From Mycobacterium sp. 1164966.3 (GTDB lineage Bacteria > Actinomycetota > Actinomycetes > Mycobacteriales > Mycobacteriaceae), in the NCBI RefSeq assembly GCF_001665395.1, contig NZ_LZSG01000070.1:124001-188000 (forward strand): 64,000 nucleotides of DNA, read 5' to 3'. Position 1 is the stretch's first letter, and each line of letters starts with the position of its first letter. A program made the position numbers and the translations under genes. The notes below the pieces were generated by a model. That model was not told where the DNA came from and did no database searches. It saw only the letters and a list, made by a program, of their open reading frames with translations. Below are positions 16,906 through 25,997 of the stretch, piece by piece.

Positions 16906-19659
16906 GTGAGCCCAGCAAGGACCGCCGGCGAACGGCCGGATCAGATCGCATCCGCCGGGGGAGACCAAGCCAAGCCGACGCTGATGTTGCTCGATGGCAA
17001 TTCATTGGCGTTTCGCGCGTTCTACGCCTTGCCGGCGGAGAACTTCAAAACGCGCGGCGGGCTGACCACCAACGCGGTCTACGGGTTCACCGCGATGCTG
17101 ATCAACCTGCTGCGCGACGAAGCACCGACGCACATAGCGGCCGCGTTCGACGTGTCGCGCCAGACTTTTCGGTCCGAGCGCTACCCGGACTACAAGGCCA
17201 ACCGGTCCTCCACCCCTGACGAATTCCACGGCCAGATCGACATCACCAAGGAAGTCCTTGCCGCGCTGGGCATCACCGTGCTCGCCGAGCCCGGTTTCGA
17301 GGCTGACGACATCATCGCCACGCTGGCCACCCAGGCCGAGAACCAGGGCTATCGCGTGCTGGTGGTCACCGGTGACCGCGACTCGCTGCAGCTGGTCAGC
17401 GACGACGTGACCGTGCTGTATCCGCGCAAAGGCGTCAGCGAACTCACCCGGTTCACCCCTGAGGCCGTCGTCGAGAAATACGGGCTGACCCCCAAGCAGT
17501 ACCCGGACTTCGCCGCGCTGCGCGGCGATCCCAGCGACAACCTGCCCGGCATTCCCGGTGTCGGGGAGAAGACCGCGTCCAAGTGGATCGTCGAGTACGG
17601 AACACTGCAGTCGCTGGTCGACAACGTCGACTCGGTGCGCGGAAAAGTGGGCGACGCGTTGCGCGCGCACGTGGCCAACGTCGTGCTGAACCGGGATCTC
17701 ACCGAGCTTGTCCGCGATGTGCCCTTGGCGCAGACCCCGGACACCTTGCGGATGCTGCCCTGGGACCGGGACCAGATCCATCGGCTTTTCGACGACCTCG
17801 AGTTCCGGGTGCTGCGCGACCGGCTGTTCGATACCCTGGCGGCGGTCGAGCCCGAGGTCGACGAGGGGTTCGACGTGCGCGGCGATGCGCTGCAGCCGGG
17901 CACGGTGGGGCAGTGGCTGGCTGAGCACGCCGGCGACGGACGCCGGGCGGGGCTGGCCGTCGTGGGCACCCATCTGCCCTACGACGGGGACGCCACCGCG
18001 CTGGCCATCGCCGCCGCCGACGGCGAAGGCGGCTACATCGACACCGCCACAATCACTCCCGACGACGACGCGGCGCTGTCGGCGTGGCTGGCCGATCCCC
18101 GGCAGCCCAAAGCCCTGCACGAGGCGAAGTTGGCCACACACGACCTGGCGGGACGTGGCTGGACGCTGAACGGCGTCACCTCTGACACCGCGCTGGCGGC
18201 CTATCTGGTGCGCCCGGGCCAGCGCAGCTTCAGCCTCGACGACTTGTCGCTACGCTATCTGCGTCGCGAGCTGCGCGCCGAAACCCCTGAACAGCAACAG
18301 CTTTCGCTGCTCGACGACATGGACGGCGTGGACAGTCAGGCCGTTCAGACGGTGATCCTGCGAGCCCGCGCGGTGGTGGATCTCGCCGACGCGCTCGATG
18401 AGGAACTGGCCCGCATCGACTCCACCGCCCTGCTGGGCGAGATGGAACTGCCGGTTCAGCAGGTGCTGGCCGACATGGAAGCCGCCGGCATAGCCGTCGG
18501 CCTGAAAATGCTGACGGAGCTGCAAACCCAGTTCGGCGACCAGATCCGCGACGCCGCCGAGGCCGCATACGCCGTAATCGGCAAGCAGATCAACCTGGGC
18601 TCGCCCAAGCAGCTTCAGGTCGTGCTGTTCGACGAACTGGGCATGCCGAAGACCAAGCGGACCAAGACCGGCTACACCACCGACGCGGACGCCCTGCAGT
18701 CACTGTTCGACAAGACCGGGCACCCGTTCCTGCAGCATCTGCTGACGCACCGCGATGTCACCCGGCTCAAGGTCACCGTCGACGGGCTGCTCAACTCGGT
18801 GGCCGCCGACGGCCGGATCCACACCACTTTCAACCAGACGATCGCCGCGACGGGCAGGTTGTCGTCGACCGAGCCCAACCTGCAGAACATCCCGATCCGG
18901 ACCGACGCGGGACGCCAGATCCGCGACGCGTTTGTGGTCGGTTCCGGCCCGGCCGGCGAATACAGCGAGCTGATGACCGCCGACTACAGCCAGATCGAGA
19001 TGCGGATCATGGCGCACCTGTCGTGCGACGACGGCCTGATCGAAGCCTTCCGGACGGGGGAGGACCTGCATTCGTTCGTCGCGTCGCGGGCGTTCGGCGT
19101 GCCGATCGAGGAGGTCACCGCCGAATTGCGGCGCCGGGTCAAGGCGATGTCATACGGGCTGGCCTACGGCCTGAGCGCCTACGGGTTGTCGCAGCAGTTG
19201 AAGATCTCCACCGAGGAAGCCAAGGAGCAGATGGACGCCTACTTCGCCCGCTTCGGGGGAGTGCGCGACTACCTGATGGACGTCGTCGAGCAGGCCCGCA
19301 AGGACGGCTACACCTCCACCGTGCTGGGGCGTCGGCGCTATCTTCCCGAGCTGGACAGCAGCAACCGCCAGGTCCGCGAGGCCGCCGAGCGGGCGGCGCT
19401 CAACGCGCCGATCCAGGGCAGCGCGGCCGACATCATCAAGGTGGCGATGATCGAGGTCGACAAGGCGATCAAAGCTGCCGGCCTGGCCTCCCGCATGCTG
19501 CTGCAGGTACACGACGAACTGTTGTTCGAGATCGCGCCTGGCGAGCGCGAGCAGGTCGAAGCACTGGTCCGGGAGAAGATGGGCGCCGCCTATCCGCTCG
19601 ACGTCCCGCTGGAGGTGTCGGTGGGCTACGGGCGCAGCTGGGATTCGGCGGCCCACTAG
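16906..19659 (+). CDS. polA: DNA polymerase I
   Basis: This family A polymerase (917 aa) fills gaps in excision repair and removes Okazaki primers. Domains in order: 5' nuclease (about 25-310), a degenerate 3'-5' exonuclease-like region (about 325-510) and polymerase (about 520-917). Polymerase motif A is DYSQIEMR with Asp693, motif B is RRRVKAMSYGLAYG (Lys746), and motif C is VHDE at 868-871. The exonuclease region lacks the expected acidic DxE pair, as known for mycobacterial Pol I, so proofreading is not expected. The GTG start sits directly behind a DNA-damage-type promoter with no room for a ribosome site. Confidence 0.97.
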   Translation: MSPARTAGERPDQIASAGGDQAKPTLMLLDGNSLAFRAFYALPAENFKTRGGLTTNAVYGFTAMLINLLRDEAPTHIAAAFDVSRQTFRSERYPDYKANRSSTPDEFHGQIDITKEVLAALGITVLAEPGFEADDIIATLATQAENQGYRVLVVTGDRDSLQLVSDDVTVLYPRKGVSELTRFTPEAVVEKYGLTPKQYPDFAALRGDPSDNLPGIPGVGEKTASKWIVEYGTLQSLVDNVDSVRGKVGDALRAHVANVVLNRDLTELVRDVPLAQTPDTLRMLPWDRDQIHRLFDDLEFRVLRDRLFDTLAAVEPEVDEGFDVRGDALQPGTVGQWLAEHAGDGRRAGLAVVGTHLPYDGDATALAIAAADGEGGYIDTATITPDDDAALSAWLADPRQPKALHEAKLATHDLAGRGWTLNGVTSDTALAAYLVRPGQRSFSLDDLSLRYLRRELRAETPEQQQLSLLDDMDGVDSQAVQTVILRARAVVDLADALDEELARIDSTALLGEMELPVQQVLADMEAAGIAVGLKMLTELQTQFGDQIRDAAEAAYAVIGKQINLGSPKQLQVVLFDELGMPKTKRTKTGYTTDADALQSLFDKTGHPFLQHLLTHRDVTRLKVTVDGLLNSVAADGRIHTTFNQTIAATGRLSSTEPNLQNIPIRTDAGRQIRDAFVVGSGPAGEYSELMTADYSQIEMRIMAHLSCDDGLIEAFRTGEDLHSFVASRAFGVPIEEVTAELRRRVKAMSYGLAYGLSAYGLSQQLKISTEEAKEQMDAYFARFGGVRDYLMDVVEQARKDGYTSTVLGRRRYLPELDSSNRQVREAAERAALNAPIQGSAADIIKVAMIEVDKAIKAAGLASRMLLQVHDELLFEIAPGEREQVEALVREKMGAAYPLDVPLEVSVGYGRSWDSAAH

Positions 19660-19712
19660 GGCGCGTCCGCGGGACCCGTCTGACCAGGAATTACCAGCTG
19701 GGAAGACCGGGT

Positions 19713-19742
19713 TTGTCCAGCATGTACGCAGTCGAGTAGCCT
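19713..19742 (+). promoter_or_regulatory. Candidate housekeeping promoter for rpsA
   Basis: TTGTCC (19713-19718) and TAGCCT (19737-19742) are separated by 18 nt, giving a plausible sigma-A promoter with a leader of about 90 nt. The 178-nt polA-rpsA gap holds nothing else I could identify. Confidence 0.35.
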
Positions 19743-19837
19743 CGACAGGTGCCCGTTGGTGCTCGATGGCGGGTCACATCAACAACAACTGTCACTTAGT
19801 CCCTACGACCTGACCCTGTCCGGAGCAACCCAACAAT

Positions 19838-21283
19838 ATGCCGAGTCCCACCGTCACCTCGCCGCAAGTAGCCGTCAACGACATAGGCACCAGCGAGGAC
19901 TTTCTCGCAGCAATAGACAAAACGATCAAATACTTCAACGACGGCGACATCGTCGAAGGCACGATCGTCAAAGTGGACCGGGACGAGGTGCTCCTCGATA
20001 TCGGCTACAAGACCGAAGGGGTCATCCCCGCCCGCGAACTCTCCATCAAGCACGACGTCGACCCCAACGAGGTCGTTTCCGTCGGCGATGAGGTCGAGGC
20101 TTTGGTCCTCACCAAGGAGGACAAAGAGGGTCGGCTGATCCTCTCCAAGAAGCGCGCCCAGTACGAGCGCGCCTGGGGCACCATCGAGGAGCTCAAGGCC
20201 AAGGACGAGGCCGTCAAGGGCACGGTCATCGAGGTGGTCAAGGGTGGCCTGATCCTCGACATCGGGCTGCGCGGCTTCCTGCCCGCGTCTTTGGTCGAGA
20301 TGCGCCGGGTCCGCGATCTGCAGCCGTATATCGGCAAGGAGATCGAGGCCAAGATCATCGAGCTGGACAAGAACCGCAACAACGTGGTGCTGAGCCGCCG
20401 GGCCTGGCTGGAGCAGACCCAGTCCGAGGTGCGCAGCGAGTTCCTCAACCAGCTGCAGAAGGGCACCATCCGCAAGGGTGTGGTCTCGTCGATCGTCAAC
20501 TTCGGCGCGTTCGTCGATCTCGGTGGTGTGGACGGTCTGGTGCACGTCTCCGAGCTGTCCTGGAAGCACATCGACCACCCCTCCGAGGTGGTCCAGGTGG
20601 GCGACGAGGTCACCGTCGAGGTGCTCGACGTCGACATGGACCGCGAGCGGGTTTCGTTGTCGCTCAAGGCGACCCAGGAAGACCCGTGGCGGCACTTCGC
20701 CCGCACCCATGCCATCGGGCAGATCGTGCCGGGCAAGGTCACCAAACTGGTCCCGTTCGGCGCCTTCGTGCGCGTCGAAGAGGGCATCGAGGGCTTGGTG
20801 CACATCTCCGAGCTTGCCGAGCGGCACGTAGAGGTCCCCGACCAGGTGGTCGCCGTCGGCGACGACGCCATGGTCAAGGTCATCGACATCGACCTGGAGC
20901 GGCGCCGAATCTCGTTGTCGCTCAAGCAGGCCAACGAGGATTACACCGAGGAGTTCGACCCGGCCAAGTACGGCATGGCCGACAGCTACGACGAGCAGGG
21001 CAACTACATCTTCCCCGAGGGCTTCGACCCCGAAACCAACGAATGGCTGGAAGGTTTCGACGCCCAGCGCAACGAATGGGAAGCCCGCTACGCCGAGGCC
21101 GAGCGCCGGCACAAAATGCACACCGCGCAGATGGAGAAGTTCGCCGCCGCCGAGGCGGCCGGACACGGCGGCGGCGAGCAGGCGCCGTCCAGCAGCAGCT
21201 CGCCGGAAAAGTCGGCCGGTGGGTCGCTGGCCAGCGACGCTCAACTGGCCGCCCTGCGGGAAAAGCTCGCCGGCAGCGCGTAA
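19838..21283 (+). CDS. rpsA: 30S ribosomal protein S1
   Basis: This RNA-binding ribosomal protein (481 aa, the mycobacterial length) helps unfold and load mRNA. It has four S1 motifs at roughly 35-105, 122-190, 208-280 and 293-366, each with the pattern G-x-V-x-x-(I/L)-x-x-x-G-A/G-F-V, for example FGAFVDLGGVDGLVHVSELS in the third. The C-terminal tail is acidic, then Ser/Ala-rich, ending LREKLAGSA. This tail region in M. tuberculosis RpsA has been discussed in connection with pyrazinoic acid. It is followed 9 nt later by coaE. Confidence 0.98.
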   Translation: MPSPTVTSPQVAVNDIGTSEDFLAAIDKTIKYFNDGDIVEGTIVKVDRDEVLLDIGYKTEGVIPARELSIKHDVDPNEVVSVGDEVEALVLTKEDKEGRLILSKKRAQYERAWGTIEELKAKDEAVKGTVIEVVKGGLILDIGLRGFLPASLVEMRRVRDLQPYIGKEIEAKIIELDKNRNNVVLSRRAWLEQTQSEVRSEFLNQLQKGTIRKGVVSSIVNFGAFVDLGGVDGLVHVSELSWKHIDHPSEVVQVGDEVTVEVLDVDMDRERVSLSLKATQEDPWRHFARTHAIGQIVPGKVTKLVPFGAFVRVEEGIEGLVHISELAERHVEVPDQVVAVGDDAMVKVIDIDLERRRISLSLKQANEDYTEEFDPAKYGMADSYDEQGNYIFPEGFDPETNEWLEGFDAQRNEWEARYAEAERRHKMHTAQMEKFAAAEAAGHGGGEQAPSSSSSPEKSAGGSLASDAQLAALREKLAGSA

Positions 21284-21292
21284 TCCGCACGG

Positions 21293-22516
21293 ATGCTGCG
21301 CATCGGGTTGACCGGCGGCATCGGCGCCGGCAAATCGGCGCTGTCCGGCACGTTCTCGCAATGCGGCGGGATCATCGTCGACGGGGACGTCATCGCCCGC
21401 GAGGTGGTAGAGCCCGGCACCGAGGGGCTGGCGTCACTGGTCGACGCCTTCGGCGAGGACATCCTGCTGCCGGATGGGGCGTTGGATCGGCCAGCCTTGG
21501 CCGCCAAGGCATTTGCCGACGACGAGGAGCGAAAGAAGCTTAACGGCATCGTGCATCCGCTGGTCGCGAAACGCCGCTCGGAAATCATCGCGGCGGTTTC
21601 GGACGACGCTGTTGTCGTGGAAGACATTCCGCTGCTGGTGGAGTCGGGCATGGCGCCGCTGTTCCCACTGGTTGTCATCGTGCACGCCGACGTGGAACTA
21701 CGAGTGCGCCGGTTGGTCGAGCAACGCGGCATGACCGAAGACGACGCCCGCGCCCGGATCGCCGCGCAAGCCACCGATGAGCAGCGTCGTGCCGTCGCCG
21801 ACATCTGGCTGGACAATTCCGGTAGCCCGGATGTCTTGGCACACCAGGCCCGCGATGTGTGGAACACCCGGATACTGCCGTTCGCCCACAACGTGACCGA
21901 GCGCCGCATAGTCCGGGCCCCGGGTCGCCTGGTGCCTGCCGACCCGAACTGGCCAGATCAGGCACGGCGCATCATCGATCGGTTGCGGACCGCATGCGGC
22001 CATCGGGCGCTGCGGATCGACCACATCGGATCGACGGCGGTGCCGGACTACCCGGCCAAGGACGTCATCGACGTCCAGATCACTGTCGAATCACTAGCGG
22101 TGGCAGGCGAACTCGTCGAGCCGCTGCTGGCAGCTGGGTATCCGCGGGTCGATTCGATCACCGAGGACACCGTCAAGACCGATGCCCGCAGCGCAGTGGG
22201 CCGTTACGACCACAGCGATGATCCAACGTTGTGGCGCAAGCGGTTTCACGGCTCCGCGGACCCGGGACGGCCGACCCATCTGCATATCAGGGTCGATGGC
22301 TGGCCGAATCAGCAGTTCGCGTTGCTGTTCACCGACTGGCTGAAAGCCAATCCGGACGTGCGCGCCGACTACCTGGCCACCAAGCGCGCAGCCGAGCGAA
22401 GCGCCGCATCGGGCGGGGCGGACATCGGTCATTACGCCGACGCCAAGGAGCCGTGGTTTCTCGACGCCTACCGGCGGGCCTGGGCGTGGGCCGACTCCAC
22501 CGGCTGGCGGCCCTAG
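21293..22516 (+). CDS. coaE: Dephospho-CoA kinase fused to a GrpB/UPF0157 domain
   Basis: It performs the last step of coenzyme A synthesis, phosphorylating dephospho-CoA. The N-terminal kinase (about 1-200) has the P-loop GLTGGIGAGKSAL at residues 4-16 and the CoaE motif DGDVIAREVV. From about 205 the protein continues into a GrpB-like domain (RLVPADPNWPDQARRI, RIDHIGSTAVPDYPAKDVIDV). The 407-aa fusion is the same as Rv1631, where the extra domain is reported to assist folding. The ATG lies 9 nt after the rpsA stop. A 56-bp tandem repeat begins immediately after its stop codon. Confidence 0.96.
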   Translation: MLRIGLTGGIGAGKSALSGTFSQCGGIIVDGDVIAREVVEPGTEGLASLVDAFGEDILLPDGALDRPALAAKAFADDEERKKLNGIVHPLVAKRRSEIIAAVSDDAVVVEDIPLLVESGMAPLFPLVVIVHADVELRVRRLVEQRGMTEDDARARIAAQATDEQRRAVADIWLDNSGSPDVLAHQARDVWNTRILPFAHNVTERRIVRAPGRLVPADPNWPDQARRIIDRLRTACGHRALRIDHIGSTAVPDYPAKDVIDVQITVESLAVAGELVEPLLAAGYPRVDSITEDTVKTDARSAVGRYDHSDDPTLWRKRFHGSADPGRPTHLHIRVDGWPNQQFALLFTDWLKANPDVRADYLATKRAAERSAASGGADIGHYADAKEPWFLDAYRRAWAWADSTGWRP

Positions 22517-22860
22517 ATCGCCACTGGTCTTGATGGTGGCGACCCGCCGCGCCCGGCTTCGCCGCGCTTGCGATCGCCACTGGTCTTGATGGTGGCGACC
22601 CGCCGCGCCCGGCTTCGCCGCGCTTGCGATCGCCACGGGTCTTGATGGTGGCGACCCGCTGCACCCGGCTTCGCCGCGCTTGCGATCGCCACGGGTCTTG
22701 ATGGTGGCGATCCGCCGCGCCCGGCTTCGCCGCGCTTGCGATCGCCACTGGTCTTGATGGTGGCGATCCGCCGCGCCCGGCTTCGCCGCGCTTGCGATCG
22801 CCACTGGTCTTGATGGTGGCGACCCGCCGCACCCGGCTTCGCCGCGCTTGCGATCGCCAC
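22517..22860. repeat. 56-bp tandem repeat, six full copies plus 8 nt (minisatellite)
   Basis: Units start at 22517, 22573, 22629, 22685, 22741 and 22797, and a partial copy starts at 22853. Copies differ at only a few positions (CACTGG/CACGGG, GACCC/GATCC, CGCGCC/TGCACC/CGCACC). Each unit holds two inverted repeats: CGCCAC/GTGGCG with an 11-nt centre, and CGGC-TTC-GCCG. It fills the space between convergent coaE and the secreted-protein gene, starting right after the coaE stop and ending on the stop codon of the other gene. The 56-nt period is not a multiple of three, so ORFs across it cycle through all frames and are artefacts. Copy number may vary between strains (VNTR). Confidence 0.97.
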
Positions 22861-23276
22861 TAGCTACCCACCGGCGCGCCGCATTGCAACACGCCGTTCA
22901 GCGGATCGGCGTTGCCGGGTACCGGCGCGACGCGCTGATCGACTTGGACGAAAACGTTGTCGTCCACGTCGATCTCGCAGTGCACATTGGCGGAGTAGGG
23001 CCATCGCAGCACGATCCGCATGCCGGCCTTTTGCGGGTCGTCAAGCACCGTGTTGGCTTCAAATGCGCGGCCCGGCACAGTACCCAACGGTGCGGTGTTG
23101 GTCTGGCCGCCCGTGATAACGAAGGTGGCCTGACTTCCCGTAGTGAGGGCGTCGACCCTCGCGATGTAGGTGATGTTGTGCAACTCCGCGCGTGCGATTG
23201 CCGGAAACAGCTGGGAGCCAGCCGCTATCAGCGTCACAGCGGTTATCGGCAGCCAGCTGCGCGTGTATGGACTCAT
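22860..23276 (-). CDS. Small secreted protein of unknown function
   Basis: The 138-aa product begins with a clear export signal: a short basic start, a hydrophobic stretch near residues 8-26 and a likely cleavage site after AIARA (about residue 30). The mature part (about 108 aa) has two cysteines (CEIDVDD and LQCGAP) that could form a disulfide and looks beta-rich. I do not recognise a named family; the pattern WPYSANVHCEIDVDDN faintly recalls MmpS-like exported domains. It sits where Rv1632c lies in M. tuberculosis, but I cannot confirm homology. The stop codon abuts the tandem repeat. Confidence 0.65.
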   Translation of the reverse strand: MSPYTRSWLPITAVTLIAAGSQLFPAIARAELHNITYIARVDALTTGSQATFVITGGQTNTAPLGTVPGRAFEANTVLDDPQKAGMRIVLRWPYSANVHCEIDVDDNVFVQVDQRVAPVPGNADPLNGVLQCGAPVGS

Positions 23277-23321
23277 GGCTGCTGAGATTACGCCCGGCGA
23301 CTTTATGGGCGCGCTGCACCG

Positions 23322-24101
23322 TCAGGTGGGCTGACAGTTGGGGCACCACCGCGAAGTTCGCCCGTTTATCCGGGCATGACTCAAGGCCGTACCGCAACGC
23401 GGGCAGTGCGGGTCGGGATCGTCGCGCACTCCGGTCAGCCAGCGGGGCAGACCGGGAACACATCCGTGCCGTACCGCGGTGCGCAATATTCCGGTCATCG
23501 CGGTATGCAGGCATTTCACGTCGTCGGCGGCCAAGTCGGTGACGGGTCGCGTTGGCTTTATCCGCGCGCGCCAGCAGATCTCGTCGGCCAGCAGGTTGCC
23601 GAGTCCGGCGATCACCGATTGATCCATCAGCGTGGTCTTCAGCCGGCCCCGCCGGCCGGTTAATGCCTCTCGAAAGGCGGGCAGGCCGATACCCAGCGCA
23701 TCGGGACCCTGCGGTCCCGTGACATGCGTGATGTCGTCATCGCTCGCCGCCAGCCAGACGCCACGCAATTTGCGGAGGTCGGCATAACGTAGTTCGCCCT
23801 GGTCCAGGGATACCACCAGCCGCTCGTATCCCTTGGCCGCGGCGCCGTCGGTGGCGTAGTAGGGATGGCCCGTCATGCCGCTATGCACCAGCAGCGTCGG
23901 GCCGTCGGTCGGCAGGATCAGCCACTTGCCGTGCCGGCGCGGGGATTTGAACCGATGGCCGCTGAGTCGACGCCCGAGTGCCGCGGCCGTCGTGTTACGC
24001 AGAACGCCGCGATCGCGCACCTCCACGTGCTTGATCAACCGACCCGGCAAGGCATCGGCCAGCTCACGTCGAAACCCTTCAACATCGGGCAGTTCAGGCA
24101 T
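23322..24101 (-). CDS. Fpg/Nei-family DNA glycosylase
   Basis: This base-excision enzyme is of the H2TH type (259 aa). It begins MPELPDVEG, placing the catalytic Pro2 and Glu3 at the N-terminus, and has the conserved Lys in HGKWLILPTDG near residue 60. The H2TH region includes GLGNLLADEICWRARI near 166-181. The C-terminal zinc finger has CPRC and CPNC pairs. The ATG at 24101 overlaps the end of the primase-polymerase gene by 8 nt, so it is co-translated with a ligase and a polymerase. M. tuberculosis has other Fpg/Nei genes but none at this locus as I recall. Whether it prefers oxidised purines or pyrimidines cannot be told. Confidence 0.9.
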   Translation of the reverse strand: MPELPDVEGFRRELADALPGRLIKHVEVRDRGVLRNTTAAALGRRLSGHRFKSPRRHGKWLILPTDGPTLLVHSGMTGHPYYATDGAAAKGYERLVVSLDQGELRYADLRKLRGVWLAASDDDITHVTGPQGPDALGIGLPAFREALTGRRGRLKTTLMDQSVIAGLGNLLADEICWRARIKPTRPVTDLAADDVKCLHTAMTGILRTAVRHGCVPGLPRWLTGVRDDPDPHCPRCGTALSHARINGRTSRWCPNCQPT

Positions 24102-24984
24102 GAAGCTTGGCCAGGCGCTGCATGGGGCCGACCAACGACCGCGAGTGCCGGAACATAGCGGCCCACGGATCAGGTTGTCCGGCAAGCCGTTTAGGAATGT
24201 CGCGGATGGTGAAGCGGTCGGCACGAAGCCGCCGACTTTGCAATTCGTCCCATTCCAGTGGCGTGGCTACCGGTGCGCCGGCACGGGCTCGGACCGAGTA
24301 CGGCGCAACTGCTGTTTGCGCATAACCGTTTCGCATGACGTCGAGATAGACCCGGCTGCCGCGATTGGCTTTCCGAGGTTCCACGGTGCGGTGCTTGGGG
24401 TCGTCGGCCACCACCACTTCGGCGACATCGCGGGCGAACTGGCGGGTCGTCTCGAAGTCGGTGTCGCCACGCAGCGGCACCACGACATGCAGCCCGCGCG
24501 ACCCAGTGGTCTGCACATAACAGGCCAGTCCCAAGTCATCCAGTACCCCAGCCGTCGCGTGGGCCGTCGCCCGGACCACCGCGAACTCGCTGTCCGAGGG
24601 GTCGAGGTCGAAGACGAGGCGGTCGGGGCAGTGCAAACGAGCCTGCCGCGACTGCCACAGGTGCAAGGTGATGCAGTTCTGATTGGCCAGCCAGCCAACT
24701 GCTTCTCGGCGCTCGACCACCGCATGCACCACGGTGCCGCCCTCTTTGGCGACCTCGACGTGAGCAATCCACGGCGGCAGTGCGTCGGCGAAATCTTGTT
24801 GGAGAAAACCCTTTTCGCCGATTCCGCGGGGAAACCGCTGTCCGTTCAGCGGCCGGCCCTTAAGGTGCGGCAGCATGGTGCCGGCCACCTCCCAGTAGTA
24901 CTCGACAAGGTCACCCTTGGTGATCCCGTCAGCGGGAAACATCACCCGGTCCGGATGGGTGACCTCGACTCGGATGCGTGGCAT
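24094..24984 (-). CDS. Stand-alone LigD-type primase-polymerase (AEP family)
   Basis: This 296-aa archaeo-eukaryotic primase-like polymerase corresponds to the polymerase domain of LigD. It has the metal-binding VFDLDPSD near 136-143, GSRGLHVVVPL near 171-181, and the downstream EPRKANRGSRVYLDV and APYSVRARAGAPV segments of this family. Such enzymes add nucleotides, often ribonucleotides, at breaks or gaps during end joining or excision repair. Its ATG overlaps the ligase stop (TGATG) and its end overlaps the glycosylase start. Separate polymerase and ligase genes resemble the PolD/LigC pairs of mycobacteria, not the single multidomain LigD. Confidence 0.92.
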   Translation of the reverse strand: MPRIRVEVTHPDRVMFPADGITKGDLVEYYWEVAGTMLPHLKGRPLNGQRFPRGIGEKGFLQQDFADALPPWIAHVEVAKEGGTVVHAVVERREAVGWLANQNCITLHLWQSRQARLHCPDRLVFDLDPSDSEFAVVRATAHATAGVLDDLGLACYVQTTGSRGLHVVVPLRGDTDFETTRQFARDVAEVVVADDPKHRTVEPRKANRGSRVYLDVMRNGYAQTAVAPYSVRARAGAPVATPLEWDELQSRRLRADRFTIRDIPKRLAGQPDPWAAMFRHSRSLVGPMQRLAKLHA

Positions 24985-25964
24985 CAGTTTGTCTCCCTCA
25001 CGACGTCGCCAGGGTCTTTGTCGGTGCGCAGACCCTGGTAGCGGGGGTGGCGCAGCTTGCCGTCGCGCGTCCACTCGGTGAAACCGATTTGGGCCACCAG
25101 TTCGGGATGCACCCAGCGGGCACCGCTCTCGCGCACCAAACCCCGGGTGAACGGTGGTGCATCCTGTTCGATGCCTGACAGCCGTTGGTGCAGGCTGCGC
25201 AGCGACGCGTCGTCGAACCCGGTGCCCACCTTGCCGGCGTAAACCAGGTCGCGGCCGTCGTAGTAGCCGAGCAGCAGTGCCCCCACGCCCACCCGGGTGC
25301 CTTTGGGGCCGGTATAACCCCCGACGACGAACTCCTGGTCGCGGACGCACTTGAACTTCAGCCAATTCGGCGAGCGACCGGAGTCGTACTTCGAGTCGGC
25401 CAGCTTGGCGATCACGCCTTCGTCGCCCCGTCCGCAGGCGGCCCGGTAGGCAGCTATCCCGTCCTCGACGCGATGCGGCGTGTTGCGCAACGGATCACTG
25501 AACCCGATTGCGTTGCGCAGCAGCCGTTTACGCTCTATCAGGGGGAGATCGACGGTTGACTTGCCGTCGACGTGCAACAGGTCGAAAAGGTAATAGAAGA
25601 CCCGGATTTTCGAAGCTCTCGCCACTTTCGGGTCGGTGATACCCAGACGTCCCTGCAGTCGCGCGAAGCTGGTGCGCCTGCCTTCGAATGCCACCACTTC
25701 GCCGTCGACCACATACCGCTTGGTTTGCTGGGCGGCGAGCGCGTCGACCAGTTCCGGGTAGGTACCGTTGAGCGACTTACGATTTCGCGACTGCAGCCGC
25801 ACTTCAGCGCCGTCGCGGAACGCCAGACAACGCATCCCGTCGAACTTGCGCTCGAAGATCCAGCCCGGGTCGGAGAACCGTTTGTCGGTCAGCGTGGCCA
25901 GCGTGGGTGCTTGCCAGTCGGGAACGGGCTCGTCGGGCAGCTCGGCGAGATCGATGAAGGGCAT
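24984..25964 (-). CDS. ATP-dependent DNA ligase (LigC/LigD-like)
   Basis: This 326-aa nick-sealing ligase has the adenylation motif ERKFDGMR with Lys40, SRN in motif Ia/Ib (LQSRNRKSLNG), motif III YYLFDLLHVDG, motif IV DEGVIAK and motif V WLKFKC. An OB-fold follows, with EFVVGGYTGPKG and VYAGKVGTGFDD. The length fits a core ligase without extra nuclease or polymerase domains. It is encoded 33 nt after the response-regulator gene and coupled to the polymerase gene. The neighbourhood points to DNA break or base-damage repair. Confidence 0.93.
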   Translation of the reverse strand: MPFIDLAELPDEPVPDWQAPTLATLTDKRFSDPGWIFERKFDGMRCLAFRDGAEVRLQSRNRKSLNGTYPELVDALAAQQTKRYVVDGEVVAFEGRRTSFARLQGRLGITDPKVARASKIRVFYYLFDLLHVDGKSTVDLPLIERKRLLRNAIGFSDPLRNTPHRVEDGIAAYRAACGRGDEGVIAKLADSKYDSGRSPNWLKFKCVRDQEFVVGGYTGPKGTRVGVGALLLGYYDGRDLVYAGKVGTGFDDASLRSLHQRLSGIEQDAPPFTRGLVRESGARWVHPELVAQIGFTEWTRDGKLRHPRYQGLRTDKDPGDVVRETN

Positions 25965-25997
25965 ACCGGAGAGTTCCCGGCGTGCCGGTGCAGAAAC

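Noticed and set aside
22094..22860. Several minus-strand frames (115-236 aa) made of repeated AIASAAKPGAA-type units
   Set aside because: They are translations of the 56-bp tandem repeat. The period is not a multiple of three and the frames run into coaE antisense, so they are not genes.
22517..22860. CRISPR array
   Set aside because: Units are contiguous without unique spacers and there are no cas genes nearby.
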